Below, piece by piece: positions 19,307 to 28,548 of a DNA stretch of 64,000 bases (the first letter of the stretch is position 1; every line of letters begins with the position of its first letter). Both the position numbers and the translations under genes were made by a program. The notes below the pieces were generated by a model. That model saw only the letters and a program-made list of their open reading frames with translations. It was not told the origin of the DNA and did not search any database. The DNA lies in assembly GCF_012641395.1 (NCBI RefSeq), contig NZ_JABAIH010000005.1, positions 310,001-374,000 on the forward strand, given 5' to 3'. This stretch comes from Rhizobium sp. P32RR-XVIII. Its GTDB lineage: Bacteria > Pseudomonadota > Alphaproteobacteria > Rhizobiales > Rhizobiaceae.

Positions 19307-21284
19307 GTGTCCACATTGTTTTCCGGCTTTGACTTTCGCGATTGGCTTCTTGCCAATGATCCGGCGCTTTCCCGGCTTCGCATGGCATCGCGGGTAACGA
19401 TGACGGTCGTCTTTTCCACCGTCATCCTGATTGCCTTCCATTTTCTGGTCACACCGCTGCCGCAGGTCGCTTATGGTCTCGGGATCGTGCTTTCGGTCGA
19501 AGGGGGCGTCGCCGTGCGCGACAAGGGCTATTCGCGCCAGCTCGGCTGCTCGGCTGCATAGTCAGTCTCGTGGCGCTCGGCATCGCGGCAGGCCTCGAAG
19601 AGCACCGCTACCTGTCGGACGCCGTCTTTCTTGTGGTGATCCTGCTGGCGACATCGAGCCGGGTGTTCGGGCCGCGCGGTCATGCGATCGGCATGTTTGC
19701 GTTTTTTTCCTATTTCATGGGGTCTTATTTCCACCCGAAGCTCGACGAGTTGCCGCTGATTGCGATCGGGCCAGTCGTTTCCGCCGTCACCGGACATGTC
19801 GTGTCAGTCCTCATGTTGCCCGACAACTGGCGGAGCGACCTCCTGAGGTCGCTGGAAAGCGTGCAGGGAAGGGTCAATCAGATCCTTTTCAAGCTTGCGG
19901 CGCTCGCCTCGGAGGGCTTTGTTCAAGAGAGCGACCGGCAGGAGCTGCGGCAGCTCGAGGAGCGGTTGAAGGAAGTGGTTCTGATGGCGGAAAGCTTCCT
20001 TCCGCGACCGCCCAGCGGCGTGTTCGACGGCGGAGCGGATCCCGCTGAAGAACTGGCCGTGCGATTGTTCGACCTGCATCTCGCTGCCGAGAGCGCCATC
20101 GTTCTCACCCTGCAGAAGCCGCCGGATTTTGCACTGGTCCACACTGTGATCGAAGGCCGAGAGAACACGCAGACGGATGGGTTGGCAGATGGGACGACAA
20201 GGCGGCAGTGGAAACGCGCCGCGCGCTCTTGTGGCTCGGGCAGGCCAAGCATCAGTTGGCGAAGACAATCGAGGAAGGCCGAATTTCGGGATTTGCAACG
20301 ATCGATGCGGCCAGCGGGAAGCCGGCTGCCCCGGCGATCGATTTTTCGCTCCGGAACCCACTGATCAAAGCGTCGCTGCAGATCACGCTTGCTTCAGCAC
20401 TTGCGATGGCATTCGGGCTCATACTGTCGCGCGAACGCTGGTTCTGGGCGGTGCTTGCGTCCTTCCTCGTCTTCATCAACACGAATTCGCGCGGCGACAC
20501 GGCCATGAAAGCACTGCAGCGGTCGCTGGGGACACTGTCCGGCATTGCCATCGGGCTCGCACTTGCGACGTTGCTTTCCGGTCATCAGGCGATTGCCGTT
20601 CCCGTCGCTGTCCTCTGCATTTTCCTCGGGTTCTATTTCCTGTCGGTTTCCTACGCGATGATGACGTTCTTCGTATCGATTGTGCTTTGTCTGGTTTACG
20701 GGTTGACCGGCGCACTGACGCTCGATCTGCTGCGGTTGCGTATCGGGGAAACGCTGATCGGGGTGCTCGCGGGGACGGCCGTCGCATTTCTGGTGTTTCC
20801 CGCGCGAACTCGCGGAGCGCTGGATGCGGCCCTGAAGAAATGGTACTCGGCGCTCGATACGCTGCTTGCCGCAGCGCTTAATGGCAAGTCCCGTTTCGAG
20901 CTGATCCCGCTTTCGCAAAAACTCGATGCGGCCTATCGCGACCTGACCGTTGCGGCGCGCCCGCTCGGCTCGTCCTGGTCCTTGGTAACGCGGCCGGGCC
21001 GGATCAGGCGGACGCTGGCGACTTTTCTGGCCGCGACCTATTGGGCGCGTCTCATGGCCGGGACCTTCGAGGCGGACATTTCGGAAGACGAGGAAATGAG
21101 GGCATCGATTGCCGATGCAAGATCGAGGCTCGAAAGGATTTCCGCACGCCGCTCCGAATGCTTCTTTGTCGAGCGGACGGCACCGGCTTCGGCGGGGCGG
21201 CATTTACCGCTTTCACGCGGCGGCGCCCGGCTTGCCGCGGAAATGATCGGCGGCATGCTCGACCGGCTTTACCCGCAAGCATAG
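19307..21284 (+). pseudogene. FUSC-family membrane transporter, broken by two frameshifts
   Basis: Three consecutive open segments in three frames together give one FUSC-type protein of about 656 residues: 19307-19561 (frame 2, from GTG), about 19557-20185 (frame 1), and about 20163-21284 (frame 3). The first part has the N-terminal membrane helices (VTMTVVFSTVILIAFHFLV, QVAYGLGIVLSVEG), and the last has the second membrane half (LQITLASALAMAFGLILSRERWFWAV and following). The first break lies exactly at a tandem repeat CTCGGCTG (19541-19548 and 19549-19556); removing one copy restores QLGCIVSLVALG. The second lies between about 20159 and 20185, where a GAGAGA run (20159-20164) is one candidate. 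FUSC proteins export aromatic compounds. Either a real pseudogene or assembly errors. Confidence 0.85.
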
Positions 21285-21341
21285 GCCTTGCCGTTTGCGC
21301 TGAGCAAAGCTATTCCGCATTGAAAGCAAGGACGGCGTTTC

Positions 21342-22172
21342 ATGGCAGGCACGAACAGCGATCGTAAACTTCTGGCCGAGGGGCCGGTCATCATTCTGGT
21401 GGAGCCCCAAATGGGCGAGAACATCGGCATGGTGGCGCGCGCAATGGCGAATTTCGGCCTTGCGGAGTTGCGCCTCGTCAATCCGCGCGACGGCTGGCCG
21501 AACGAGAAGGCGCAGGCCGCGGCCTCCAAAGCCGATCACGTCATCGAAGCCACGAAGGTCTATGACACCCTGGAGCAGGCGGTTGCCGACCTCAATTTCG
21601 TCTATGCGACGACAGCGCGCGAGCGAGATGGGTTCAAGCCCGTCCGGTCGCCGGTGGTTGCGGCCGAGACGCTGCGCGCGAAGTTTCGCGCAGGCGAGGG
21701 GACCGGCATCCTGTTTGGACGTGAACGCTGGGGGCTGACCAACGAGGAAGTGGCGCTTGCCGACGAGATCGTCACCTTCCCCGTCAATCCTGCCTTTGCC
21801 TCGCTGAACATCGCGCAAGCGGTTCTGCTGATGTCCTACGAATGGATGAAATCCGGCATGGAGGATGTCGGAGCGGTGCCGTTTCAGGCGATGTCGCAGA
21901 CGCAGTCGACCAAGGAACAGCTCTTCGGCCTGTTCGATCAGCTGGAAGAGGCGCTGGATGCGCGCGGTTATTTCCATCCTGCCGGGAAAAAGCCCAAAAT
22001 GGTGGACAACCTGCGTGCAGTTCTCTCGCGGCGCGCCTTCACGGAACAGGAAATCAGCGTGTTGCGCGGTGTGATCTCCTCCCTCGACCGCTTCTCGCGC
22101 AAGTCACCGCGCGGTGGCCGGTTCCCTGCAGACGTCAAGGAACAGCAGAAAGATGACAGCAGCGGCGAATGA
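21342..22172 (+). CDS. trmJ: TrmJ-type tRNA (Cm32/Um32) methyltransferase
   Basis: SpoU/TrmD (SPOUT) superfamily 2'-O-methyltransferase. SAM-knot motifs are visible: [23 protein letters not shown] (motif 1, N-x-G-x-x-x-R), [20 protein letters not shown] (motif 2, GxExxGL) and [20 protein letters not shown] (motif 3, SLNxxxA). The C-terminal extension after about residue 180 ([16 protein letters not shown]...[17 protein letters not shown]) matches the TrmJ type, which methylates position 32 of tRNAs. Length 276. Its end overlaps murI by 20 bases. Confidence 0.88.
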   Translation: MAGTNSDRKLLAEGPVIILVEPQMGENIGMVARAMANFGLAELRLVNPRDGWPNEKAQAAASKADHVIEATKVYDTLEQAVADLNFVYATTARERDGFKPVRSPVVAAETLRAKFRAGEGTGILFGRERWGLTNEEVALADEIVTFPVNPAFASLNIAQAVLLMSYEWMKSGMEDVGAVPFQAMSQTQSTKEQLFGLFDQLEEALDARGYFHPAGKKPKMVDNLRAVLSRRAFTEQEISVLRGVISSLDRFSRKSPRGGRFPADVKEQQKDDSSGE

Positions 22173-22956
22173 GCTGAAACCGGTTCTGGTCTTCGATTCC
22201 GGCATCGGGGGGCTCACCGTGCTCCGCGAAGCCCGCGTGCTCATGCCCGAACGCAGTTTCCTTTACGTCGCCGACGATGCCGGATTTCCCTATGGCGGGT
22301 GGGAAGAGCAGGCGCTCAAGGAGCGCGTCATCGATCTCTTTGCCAAGCTGCTTGCGGAATACGACCCGGAAGTCTGCATCATTGCTTGCAACACGGCCTT
22401 CACCCTGGTCGGCGCCGATCTTCGCGCAGCTTTCCCGCAGATGACGTTCGTCGGTACGGTGCCGGCGATCAAACCTGCGGCGGAACGGACACGCTCTGGC
22501 CTCGTATCGGTGCTCGCCACGCCGGGAACCGTGAAGCGCGCCTATACGCGCGATCTCATCCAGTCCTTCGCGCAGCAGTGCCATGTGCGGCTCGTCGGCT
22601 CGGAAAACCTGGCGCGGATGGCGGAAGTCTACATTCGCGGAGATGCCGTTTCCGACGACGCAGTCTATGCCGAGATCGACCAATGCTTCGTCGAGAAGGA
22701 CGGCCGCAAGACCGATATTGTCGTGCTGGCCTGCACGCATTACCCGTTCATGGCCAATGTCTTTCGCCGCCTGGCGCCTTGGCCGGTGGACTGGCTTGAC
22801 CCCGCGGAAGCCATTGCAAGGCGCGCCCGCAGCCTCGTGCCGCACGTCGCCGAGGCGGTTCATCCCGATGGCTTCGACTTCGCAGTGTTCACCTCCGGCA
22901 ATCCAGACTTCGCCACGCGGCGGCTGATACAGGGCTTCGGGCTGAAGGTCGGCTGA
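22153..22956 (+). CDS. murI: Glutamate racemase
   Basis: Makes D-glutamate for peptidoglycan. Both catalytic cysteines are seen, in CIIACNTAF and LACTHYPFM. The N-terminal [15 protein letters not shown] and [13 protein letters not shown] segments are typical. I chose the ATG at 22153 ([12 protein letters not shown]); the frame is open 13 codons further upstream inside trmJ, but AAGGAACAGCAGAAAG just before 22153 is a plausible ribosome site. The 267-residue length is normal. It overlaps the end of trmJ by 20 bases, so the two are translationally linked. Confidence 0.94.
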   Translation: MTAAANELKPVLVFDSGIGGLTVLREARVLMPERSFLYVADDAGFPYGGWEEQALKERVIDLFAKLLAEYDPEVCIIACNTAFTLVGADLRAAFPQMTFVGTVPAIKPAAERTRSGLVSVLATPGTVKRAYTRDLIQSFAQQCHVRLVGSENLARMAEVYIRGDAVSDDAVYAEIDQCFVEKDGRKTDIVVLACTHYPFMANVFRRLAPWPVDWLDPAEAIARRARSLVPHVAEAVHPDGFDFAVFTSGNPDFATRRLIQGFGLKVG

Positions 22957-23031
22957 GAGATGCTCGACGCTTCCGGGAAGCAATCGTGATAGCATGGCTC
23001 CGACGAACGGATCAGCGTCGGAGATAGTGCA

Positions 23032-23358
23032 ATGGCGACGGGCGAGGACTTGCGGCGTATCGCGCTCTCTCTGGAGGGTACGGTGGAGGCCCCGCACTTC
23101 GACCGCATGGCATTCAAGGTCGCGCGGAACTACGTCACGCTCGCCGCCGACAGCCGGACGGCGAACTTCAAGTTCACGCCCGACGAACAGCAGTTCAAAT
23201 GCATGATGCTGCCGGAGGCGTTCTCGCCGGTGCCGAATGCCTGGGGCAGGCAGGGCTGGACGACTGCCGATCTGTCGCGGCTGGCCGAGGAGGATCTCGA
23301 GAATGCTTTGCGCATGGCCTGGGAGCGTGCTCAACCCAGAAAGCCAGCGCGGCGATGA
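23032..23358 (+). CDS. MmcQ/YjbR family protein
   Basis: 108 residues of the YjbR-type (double-wing, cyaY-like) fold. Typical elements are EDLRRIALSLEGTVEAPHFDRMAFKV (family motif LPGxxExxHFxxxxF), the KFTPDEQQFKCMML strand and WTTADLSRLAEEDLENALRMAWERA, the C-terminal helical signature (W-T-x-AD-L...). These proteins are thought to bind DNA, but a role has not been established. Stand-alone gene between murI and the HerA-like ATPase. Confidence 0.82.
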   Translation: MATGEDLRRIALSLEGTVEAPHFDRMAFKVARNYVTLAADSRTANFKFTPDEQQFKCMMLPEAFSPVPNAWGRQGWTTADLSRLAEEDLENALRMAWERAQPRKPARR

Positions 23359-23469
23359 AGTCCGGACGGCGTGGCCGGCCTAAATGTCCGCATTCGCTGT
23401 GGGTTTTAGAAATGTAAGGGCGAAATGCTGGGAAATCTTTGATAGACGGGAGCGCGCCGTTTCAGGACA

Positions 23470-25029
23470 ATGGCGCTCCGCATCATTGAGTCTCAGCTGA
23501 GTAGGATCGTCGCATTGCAGGTTGGTATCGATATGGGAATGGCGTCCGGCAACAGCCCGGCGACGCTCGATATCGAGGAGTTGCTGGCGACCCGCCTTCT
23601 CGTGCAGGGCAATTCCGGTTCCGGTAAGTCGCATCTGCTGCGGCGGCTGCTCGAGCAGTCTGCGCCATGGGTGCAGCAGGTCGTCATCGATCCGGAAGGC
23701 GATTTCGTCACACTTAGCGACCGGTTCGGCCATGTGGTCGTCGACGGCGAGCGGACCGAGGCGGAGCTTGCGGGCATCGCCAATCGCATCCGTCAGCACC
23801 GGGTCTCTTGCGTACTGACGCTCGAAGGCCTTGATCTCGAAGAGCAGATGCGTGCGGCGGCGGCCTTTCTCAACGGCATGTTCGATGCCGATCGCGAATA
23901 TTGGTATCCGGTTCTGGTTGTTGTTGATGAAGCGCAGATGTTTGCGCCATCGGTCGGGGGCGATGTTTCGGAAGATGCGCGCAAGATGTCGCTCGGCGCG
24001 ATGACGAACCTGATGTGCCGCGGCCGAAAGCGGGGGCTCGCCGGAGTGATCGCCACCCAGCGTCTGGCGAAGCTTGCCAAGAACGTTGCGGCGGAGGCTT
24101 CGAACTTCCTGATGGGCCGCACCTTTCTCGATATCGACATGGCGCGCGCCGCCGACCTTCTCGGCATGGATCGCCGTCAGGCCGAAATGTTCCGCGATCT
24201 GAAGCGCGGGAATTTCGTAGCGCTTGGTCCGGCGCTGTCGCGGCGTCCGCTGCCGATCGAGATCGGCGCGGTCGAGACCTCGGCCCGTTCCAACAGCCCG
24301 AAGCTGATGCCGCTGCCGGATGCGCCGCAGGATGTCGAAGACCTGATCTTCACGCCGGACCCCGAGGAATTTCAGCGGCCGCTCGTTCGCCGCGCGCCGC
24401 CAGCGCCACGTCCGACGACCGACATTCTGGCCGAGCTTTCCCGCTCGGCGCCTGCCGCGACCACCGCGCCGGTTGAACCGCGCGCGAGCCAGCCGGAGCT
24501 TTCCGCCGAAGAGCGCGAGGAACGCTTGTCGGGCGTGCTGGCTGAAATCCTCGATGATCCCGCGTCGGGTTTCCGGACAGATTCGGTGCTCTACCAGGAA
24601 TTCCTGGTGCGCCTGCGCATGCGCCGCGTGCCCGGGCCGCCGATCTCCTTGCCCGATTTCCGCCGGCGTGTTGCGATCTCGCGCTCCGGCGTCGATGCTG
24701 CGACTGCCGCAACCGATGCCTGGGCGACAGCTCTGTCGCTGTCGGCGACGGTGACCGATGATCTGCAGGGCGTCTTCCTGATGCTCGCCAAGGCCGCGGT
24801 CTGCGGCGAGCCGTGCCCGTCGGACGCCCGCATTGCCCGTGCCTACGGCACGCACTCGGCGCGTCGGGCGCGCCGTCTTCTCGGTTATTTCGAGGAACAG
24901 GGGACGATCGTCGTGCACACGGATTTCACCGGCAAGCGCATCGTGGCTTTCCCGGACATGAACTGCCAGACGGCGCCGGGTGACGCGAATGCACCGGATG
25001 AGGGCGATGCGCGACACGCGGCGGAATGA
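23470..25029 (+). CDS. HerA/DUF87-like P-loop ATPase
   Basis: A 519-residue ATPase of the HerA-FtsK superfamily. Walker A is VQGNSGSGKSHLLRRL, Walker B is VLVVVDEAQMFAP, and the arginine/sensor region is RKRGLAGVIATQRLAKLAKN. After a Pro/Ala-rich linker (about 315-350) the C-terminal region (about 360-500) looks helical with a winged-helix-like part (DARIARAYGTHSARRARRLLGYFEEQGTIVVHTD). HerA proteins pump DNA with the NurA nuclease in archaea; bacterial relatives occur in defence and conjugation, but no NurA, SIR2 or nuclease partner is visible here. The start is uncertain: ATG 23470 is used, but TTG 23515 (preceded by TAGGAT) and ATG 23533 are good internal choices. Confidence 0.8.
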   Translation: MALRIIESQLSRIVALQVGIDMGMASGNSPATLDIEELLATRLLVQGNSGSGKSHLLRRLLEQSAPWVQQVVIDPEGDFVTLSDRFGHVVVDGERTEAELAGIANRIRQHRVSCVLTLEGLDLEEQMRAAAAFLNGMFDADREYWYPVLVVVDEAQMFAPSVGGDVSEDARKMSLGAMTNLMCRGRKRGLAGVIATQRLAKLAKNVAAEASNFLMGRTFLDIDMARAADLLGMDRRQAEMFRDLKRGNFVALGPALSRRPLPIEIGAVETSARSNSPKLMPLPDAPQDVEDLIFTPDPEEFQRPLVRRAPPAPRPTTDILAELSRSAPAATTAPVEPRASQPELSAEEREERLSGVLAEILDDPASGFRTDSVLYQEFLVRLRMRRVPGPPISLPDFRRRVAISRSGVDAATAATDAWATALSLSATVTDDLQGVFLMLAKAAVCGEPCPSDARIARAYGTHSARRARRLLGYFEEQGTIVVHTDFTGKRIVAFPDMNCQTAPGDANAPDEGDARHAAE

Positions 25030-25036
25030 TCCGCAG

Positions 25037-25468
25037 CTAAGCTTCAATCAGATGGAGGGCTTCGGCACCACCAATGACGGCGTCGGTATTAATGCGTCGG
25101 TCGAACGTGGCAAGGTAGCCGCCATACCGGACTGCCAAGCCTAACAGATATGTATCTGTTATCTGTCGGGACGACAGTAACCGATTTGGTCTGAAAAAGC
25201 GGGGATCTAAGATACTGACCGCCTCCGGCCAAAACTCATATCGTGGAAGAAATTTTAGCTCGGCTAGCATTTCCACAACAACAGCCGGAGAATTCGTACT
25301 GTTGGGGTACCGGGAATTGGCAACAATTCTTACCAGTCCGTTTTCTGTAATCGCGCATGTTGCCCAGCTATCCTGAGAGCTTTCGAGCCAGCGATGTGCG
25401 GCATTGTGATGTTCGTGATAGCGATCAACAAGTGCTATCAACACATTTACATCCAATAGATAGCTCAC
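25037..25468 (-). CDS. PIN-domain toxin, VapC type
   Basis: 143 residues of PIN-domain ribonuclease. The acidic active-site set is complete: Asp6 (LLDVNVLIALVD), Glu42 (ITENGLVRI), Asp105 (QITDTYLLGLA) and Asp123 (ATFDRRI). Such toxins cleave specific RNAs, often tRNA or 23S rRNA, and are held inactive by the paired antitoxin. The ATG overlaps the antitoxin stop by four bases. The base composition is clearly lower in G+C than in the neighbouring genes (several AAT, TCA, TTA-type codons), which suggests acquisition by transfer. Confidence 0.9.
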   Translation of the reverse strand: MSYLLDVNVLIALVDRYHEHHNAAHRWLESSQDSWATCAITENGLVRIVANSRYPNSTNSPAVVVEMLAELKFLPRYEFWPEAVSILDPRFFRPNRLLSSRQITDTYLLGLAVRYGGYLATFDRRINTDAVIGGAEALHLIEA

Positions 25469-25692
25469 AAATCCTCATCCCTCAGGGCATTGACGATTTC
25501 CATTGTAACAGCCCTTCCATTTGGACGTTTCGGCAGGAGAGGTATGCCATTGCGCGTCTCCCAAGGACGAGCCTCTTCGAGTGAGCGCCGTGCCAAGGTG
25601 GAAATAACCTCGTCGACGCTCTTATGCTGCCGTTCAGCCATCGCTTTTGCAGCTTCGAAGACATCGTCGTCGATCGCCAAGGTCGCTTTCAT
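25465..25692 (-). CDS. Antitoxin of the VapBC-type module
   Basis: 75 residues beginning MKATLAIDDDVFEAAKAMAERQ, the ribbon-helix-helix DNA-binding pattern (a beta strand followed by two helices: VFEAAKAMAERQ, SVDEVISTLARRSL). The C-terminal half (RPWETRNGIPLLPKRPNGRAVTMEIVNAL) is the extended part expected to wrap the PIN toxin. I chose the ATG at 25692 because GGAGA lies seven bases upstream; an ATG two codons earlier is too close to it. A palindrome at 25706-25721 just upstream is the likely autoregulation site. Confidence 0.88.
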   Translation of the reverse strand: MKATLAIDDDVFEAAKAMAERQHKSVDEVISTLARRSLEEARPWETRNGIPLLPKRPNGRAVTMEIVNALRDEDL

Positions 25693-25705
25693 GAGCATTC
25701 TCCAT

Positions 25706-25721
25706 TATTCCGAATGGAATA
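25706..25721 (-). promoter_or_regulatory. Candidate operator of the vapBC-type module
   Basis: TATTCCGAATGGAATA: arms TATTCC and GGAATA are perfect inverted repeats around GAAT. It lies 13 bases upstream of the antitoxin start, where ribbon-helix-helix antitoxins usually bind to repress their own operon. Confidence 0.55.
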
Positions 25722-25758
25722 TAGCGACAAACACCATACTTCTCAACGCATTGCGCTG

Positions 25759-25787
25759 TTGACATTTTCACGACGAACCCATAAACA
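25759..25787 (+). promoter_or_regulatory. Candidate rpsD promoter
   Basis: TTGACA (25759-25764), a 17-base spacer and TAAACA (25782-25787). The -35 is a full consensus match. It would produce a leader of about 165 bases before the rpsD ATG. A second TTGACA at 25825 lacks a convincing -10. Confidence 0.55.
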
Positions 25788-25796
25788 CCGCGCCAG

Positions 25797-25818
25797 CACC
25801 GGGCAGAGATGTCCGGTG
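25797..25818 (+). promoter_or_regulatory. Hairpin at the start of the rpsD leader
   Basis: CACCGGGCA / TGTCCGGTG form a 9-base-pair stem with one G-U pair and a GAGA loop, followed by TTTCATTT. It would lie within the first bases of a transcript from the promoter at 25759. It may be an mRNA-stabilising or regulatory hairpin, or an attenuator. Confidence 0.4.
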
Positions 25819-25960
25819 TTTCATTTGACATGTCCCGTGGATTTGTCCTGTTCGCGTAACCGGATGATCCTGTCGGGCTTTCGAGAGAAAGCCAAAGGAG
25901 GGCGTGTTTCCTTCACGCGGTTTGGCAACGAACCGTCCTAACATTCTGAAAGGAAATACG

Positions 25961-26578
25961 ATGAGCAAGCGCGAATCGTCCAAGTACAAGATTGACCGCC
26001 GTATGGGCGAAAACATCTGGGGCCGTCCGAAGTCCCCGGTGAACCGCCGCGAATACGGCCCGGGCCAGCATGGTCAGCGCCGCAAGGGCAAGCTTTCGGA
26101 CTTCGGTGTGCAGCTGCGCGCCAAGCAGAAGCTGAAGGGTTACTACGGTGACCTGCGCGAAAAGCAGTTCCGTGCGATCTACGACGAAGCCAACCGCGTC
26201 AAGGGCAATACGGCTGAAAAGCTGATTGGCCTTCTGGAGTCGCGTCTCGACGCGATCGTCTATCGCGCCAAGTTCGTTCCGACCGTTTTCGCTGCCCGCC
26301 AGTTCGTCAACCACGGCCACGTGACCGTGAACGGCGTCCGCGTCAACATCGGCTCTTACCGTTGCAAGGCCGGCGACGTTATCGAAGTTCGCCAGAAGTC
26401 GAAGCAGCTCGTTACGGTTCTGGAATCCGTTAGCCTCGCTGAGCGCGACGTTCCGGACTACATCGAAGTTGATCACAACAAGATGGTTGCGACCTTCGCA
26501 CGCGTTCCTACGCTCTCCGACGTACCGTATCCGGTCGTCATGGAGCCGCATCTGGTGGTCGAATTCTATTCGCGTTAA
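25961..26578 (+). CDS. rpsD: 30S ribosomal protein S4
   Basis: S4 nucleates assembly of the small ribosomal subunit by binding 16S rRNA. The sequence begins [26 protein letters not shown] and includes the S4 RNA-binding domain [41 protein letters not shown]. 205 residues, normal for alphaproteobacteria. The ATG at 25961 has GAAAGGAA upstream; the frame is open 19 codons further but without family similarity. Single-gene unit with its own promoter, a long leader and a strong terminator. Confidence 0.97.
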   Translation: MSKRESSKYKIDRRMGENIWGRPKSPVNRREYGPGQHGQRRKGKLSDFGVQLRAKQKLKGYYGDLREKQFRAIYDEANRVKGNTAEKLIGLLESRLDAIVYRAKFVPTVFAARQFVNHGHVTVNGVRVNIGSYRCKAGDVIEVRQKSKQLVTVLESVSLAERDVPDYIEVDHNKMVATFARVPTLSDVPYPVVMEPHLVVEFYSR

Positions 26579-26602
26579 TCAGAGCGAGACGTTCGCATAC
26601 GG

Positions 26603-26630
26603 AAAAGCCGCCTTCAGGGGCGGCTTTTTT
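26603..26630 (+). terminator. rpsD intrinsic terminator
   Basis: AAAAGCCGCC (26603-26612) pairs with GGCGGCTTTT (26619-26628) around a 6-base loop, and the T-run continues to 26630. Confidence 0.9.
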
Positions 26631-26647
26631 GTCTCTGGAGAGAAGCC

Positions 26648-27577
26648 ATGGTGGATTTGCAGGCAGTCCTCGACAGCATCTACAAGGATCTGACGCCCCG
26701 CATCGGCGAAGGCACGGTCGCGGATTACATTCCGGAACTGGCCAAGGTCGATCCGAAGCAATTCGGCATGGCGATCGTCACGGTCGACGGGAACATCTAT
26801 CGCGTCGGCGACGCGGCCGTGCCGTTCTCCATCCAGAGCATTTCCAAGGTCTTCATGCTGACGCTGGCTCTCGGCAAGGTAGGCGAGGGGCTGTGGAAGC
26901 GGGTCGGCCGCGAGCCGTCGGGTTCGTCCTTCAACTCCATCGTGCAGCTCGAGCACGAGCACGGGATCCCGCGCAACCCATTCATCAATGCCGGCGCGAT
27001 TGCCGTCACCGACGTCGTCATGGCCGGCCACGCGCCGCGCGAGGCAATCGGCGAATTGCTGCGCTTTGTACGCTACCTTGCCGACGACGAGTCGGTGACG
27101 ATCGACGACAAGGTGGCGAAGTCCGAAACGCAGACCGGCTACCGCAACTTCGCGCTCGCCAATTTCATGCGCGCCTACAGGAATATCGATCATCCTGTCG
27201 AGCATGTGCTCGGTGTCTATTTCCACCAGTGCGCTCTGGCGATGACATGCGAGCAGCTTGCGAAAGCGGGACTGTTTCTCGCTGCACGCGGGAGCAATCC
27301 GATGACCGGGCATTCGGTCGTTTCGCCGAAGCGGGCGCGGCGCATCAATGCGCTGATGTTGATGTGCGGGCACTATGACGGTTCAGGCGACTTTGCCTAT
27401 CATGTCGGCCTGCCCGGCAAGAGCGGCGTCGGCGGCGGCATCTTTGCGGTGGCGCCGAGGATTGCGTCGATCGCGGTCTGGTCGCCTGGTTTGAACAAGG
27501 TCGGCAACTCGCAGCTTGGCTCGCTGGCGCTCGAAATGCTGGCGGCGCGCACCGGCTGGTCGGTTTTCGGCGATTGA
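26648..27577 (+). CDS. glsA: Glutaminase (serine-dependent, beta-lactamase fold)
   Basis: Hydrolyses glutamine to glutamate and ammonia. The catalytic SxxK motif is in [30 protein letters not shown], the [20 protein letters not shown] segment and the C-terminal [27 protein letters not shown] are family blocks. 309 residues, the normal length. The ATG has GGAGAG nine bases upstream. It begins 18 bases after the rpsD terminator, so it may be expressed from read-through or from a promoter overlapping the rpsD end. Confidence 0.95.
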   Translation: MVDLQAVLDSIYKDLTPRIGEGTVADYIPELAKVDPKQFGMAIVTVDGNIYRVGDAAVPFSIQSISKVFMLTLALGKVGEGLWKRVGREPSGSSFNSIVQLEHEHGIPRNPFINAGAIAVTDVVMAGHAPREAIGELLRFVRYLADDESVTIDDKVAKSETQTGYRNFALANFMRAYRNIDHPVEHVLGVYFHQCALAMTCEQLAKAGLFLAARGSNPMTGHSVVSPKRARRINALMLMCGHYDGSGDFAYHVGLPGKSGVGGGIFAVAPRIASIAVWSPGLNKVGNSQLGSLALEMLAARTGWSVFGD

Positions 27578-27636
27578 TGCTGTGTATGCCTCTGGCTTTC
27601 TGCTAAGGCAGGGCCGTAGCTGATTTGGATGGGACC

Positions 27637-28518
27637 ATGAACATCGCAGCGAATATTGCGGATGATTTTGACACGCGCGAGGATGGCTCGATCGGCCATG
27701 CGCTCTTTGCCGATGCGCCGCGTTCCGTCTCGTTCAACAAGTTGCGCAAGCGCCTGCTCCGCCAAGTGCGTCAGGCTTTCGACGATTTCGACATGCTGAA
27801 GGGCCAGAAGCGCTGGCTGATCGGCCTTTCGGGCGGCAAGGATTCCTACGGGCTGCTGGCGCTGCTTCTCGACCTGCAATGGCGCGGCCTTCTGCCGGTG
27901 GAACTGATTGCCTGCAATCTTGATCAGGGCCAGCCGAATTTTCCGAAGCATGTGCTGCCGGACTACCTGACCAAGATCGGCGTCAAGCACCGCATCGAAT
28001 ACCGTGACACCTATTCGATCGTGAAGGAGAAGGTGCCGGAGGGCGCAACCTATTGCTCGCTCTGTTCGCGTCTTCGCCGCGGCAATCTTTACCGTATTGC
28101 CAAGGAAGAGGGCTGTGATGCACTGGTTCTCGGCCATCACCGCGAGGATATCCTCGAAACCTTCTTCATGAACTTCTTTCACGGCGGGCGGCTTGCCTCG
28201 ATGCCGGCAAAGCTGCTCAACGATGAGGGCAACCTCATGGTACTGAGGCCGCTCGCCTATTGCGCCGAAGACGACATGGCGAAATTTGCGGCGGCGATGC
28301 AGTTTCCGATCATACCCTGCGATCTCTGTGGTTCGCAGGACGGCCTGCAGCGTAACGCGATGAAGGACATGCTTGCCGATATCGAGCGGCGCATGCCGGG
28401 CCGCAAGGACACGATGCTGCGAGCGCTCGCGCATGTGAACCCCTCGCACCTGCTCGATCCGAAGCTTTTCGATTTTTCGAGCCTGACGGTCACAGAAGTG
28501 TCGCCAAAGGGCGAGTAA
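27637..28518 (+). CDS. ttcA: tRNA 2-thiocytidine(32) synthetase TtcA
   Basis: ATP- and iron-sulfur-dependent enzyme that thiolates cytidine 32 of tRNA. The PP-loop motif is [13 protein letters not shown], and two CxxC motifs that hold the cluster are in [13 protein letters not shown] and [34 protein letters not shown] is characteristic. The ATG at 27637 ([15 protein letters not shown]) was chosen because GGATGGG precedes it; a TTG four codons upstream lies inside that ribosome site. The gene is followed after 30 bases by the inositol monophosphatase-family gene on the same strand. Confidence 0.95.
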   Translation: MNIAANIADDFDTREDGSIGHALFADAPRSVSFNKLRKRLLRQVRQAFDDFDMLKGQKRWLIGLSGGKDSYGLLALLLDLQWRGLLPVELIACNLDQGQPNFPKHVLPDYLTKIGVKHRIEYRDTYSIVKEKVPEGATYCSLCSRLRRGNLYRIAKEEGCDALVLGHHREDILETFFMNFFHGGRLASMPAKLLNDEGNLMVLRPLAYCAEDDMAKFAAAMQFPIIPCDLCGSQDGLQRNAMKDMLADIERRMPGRKDTMLRALAHVNPSHLLDPKLFDFSSLTVTEVSPKGE

Positions 28519-28548
28519 CTGGACGCTCCTCCCAAGCAAGGAAATGCC

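Noticed and set aside
25904..25960. 19-codon N-terminal extension of rpsD
   Set aside because: S4 proteins begin at MSK; a ribosome site GAAAGGAA sits right before 25961.
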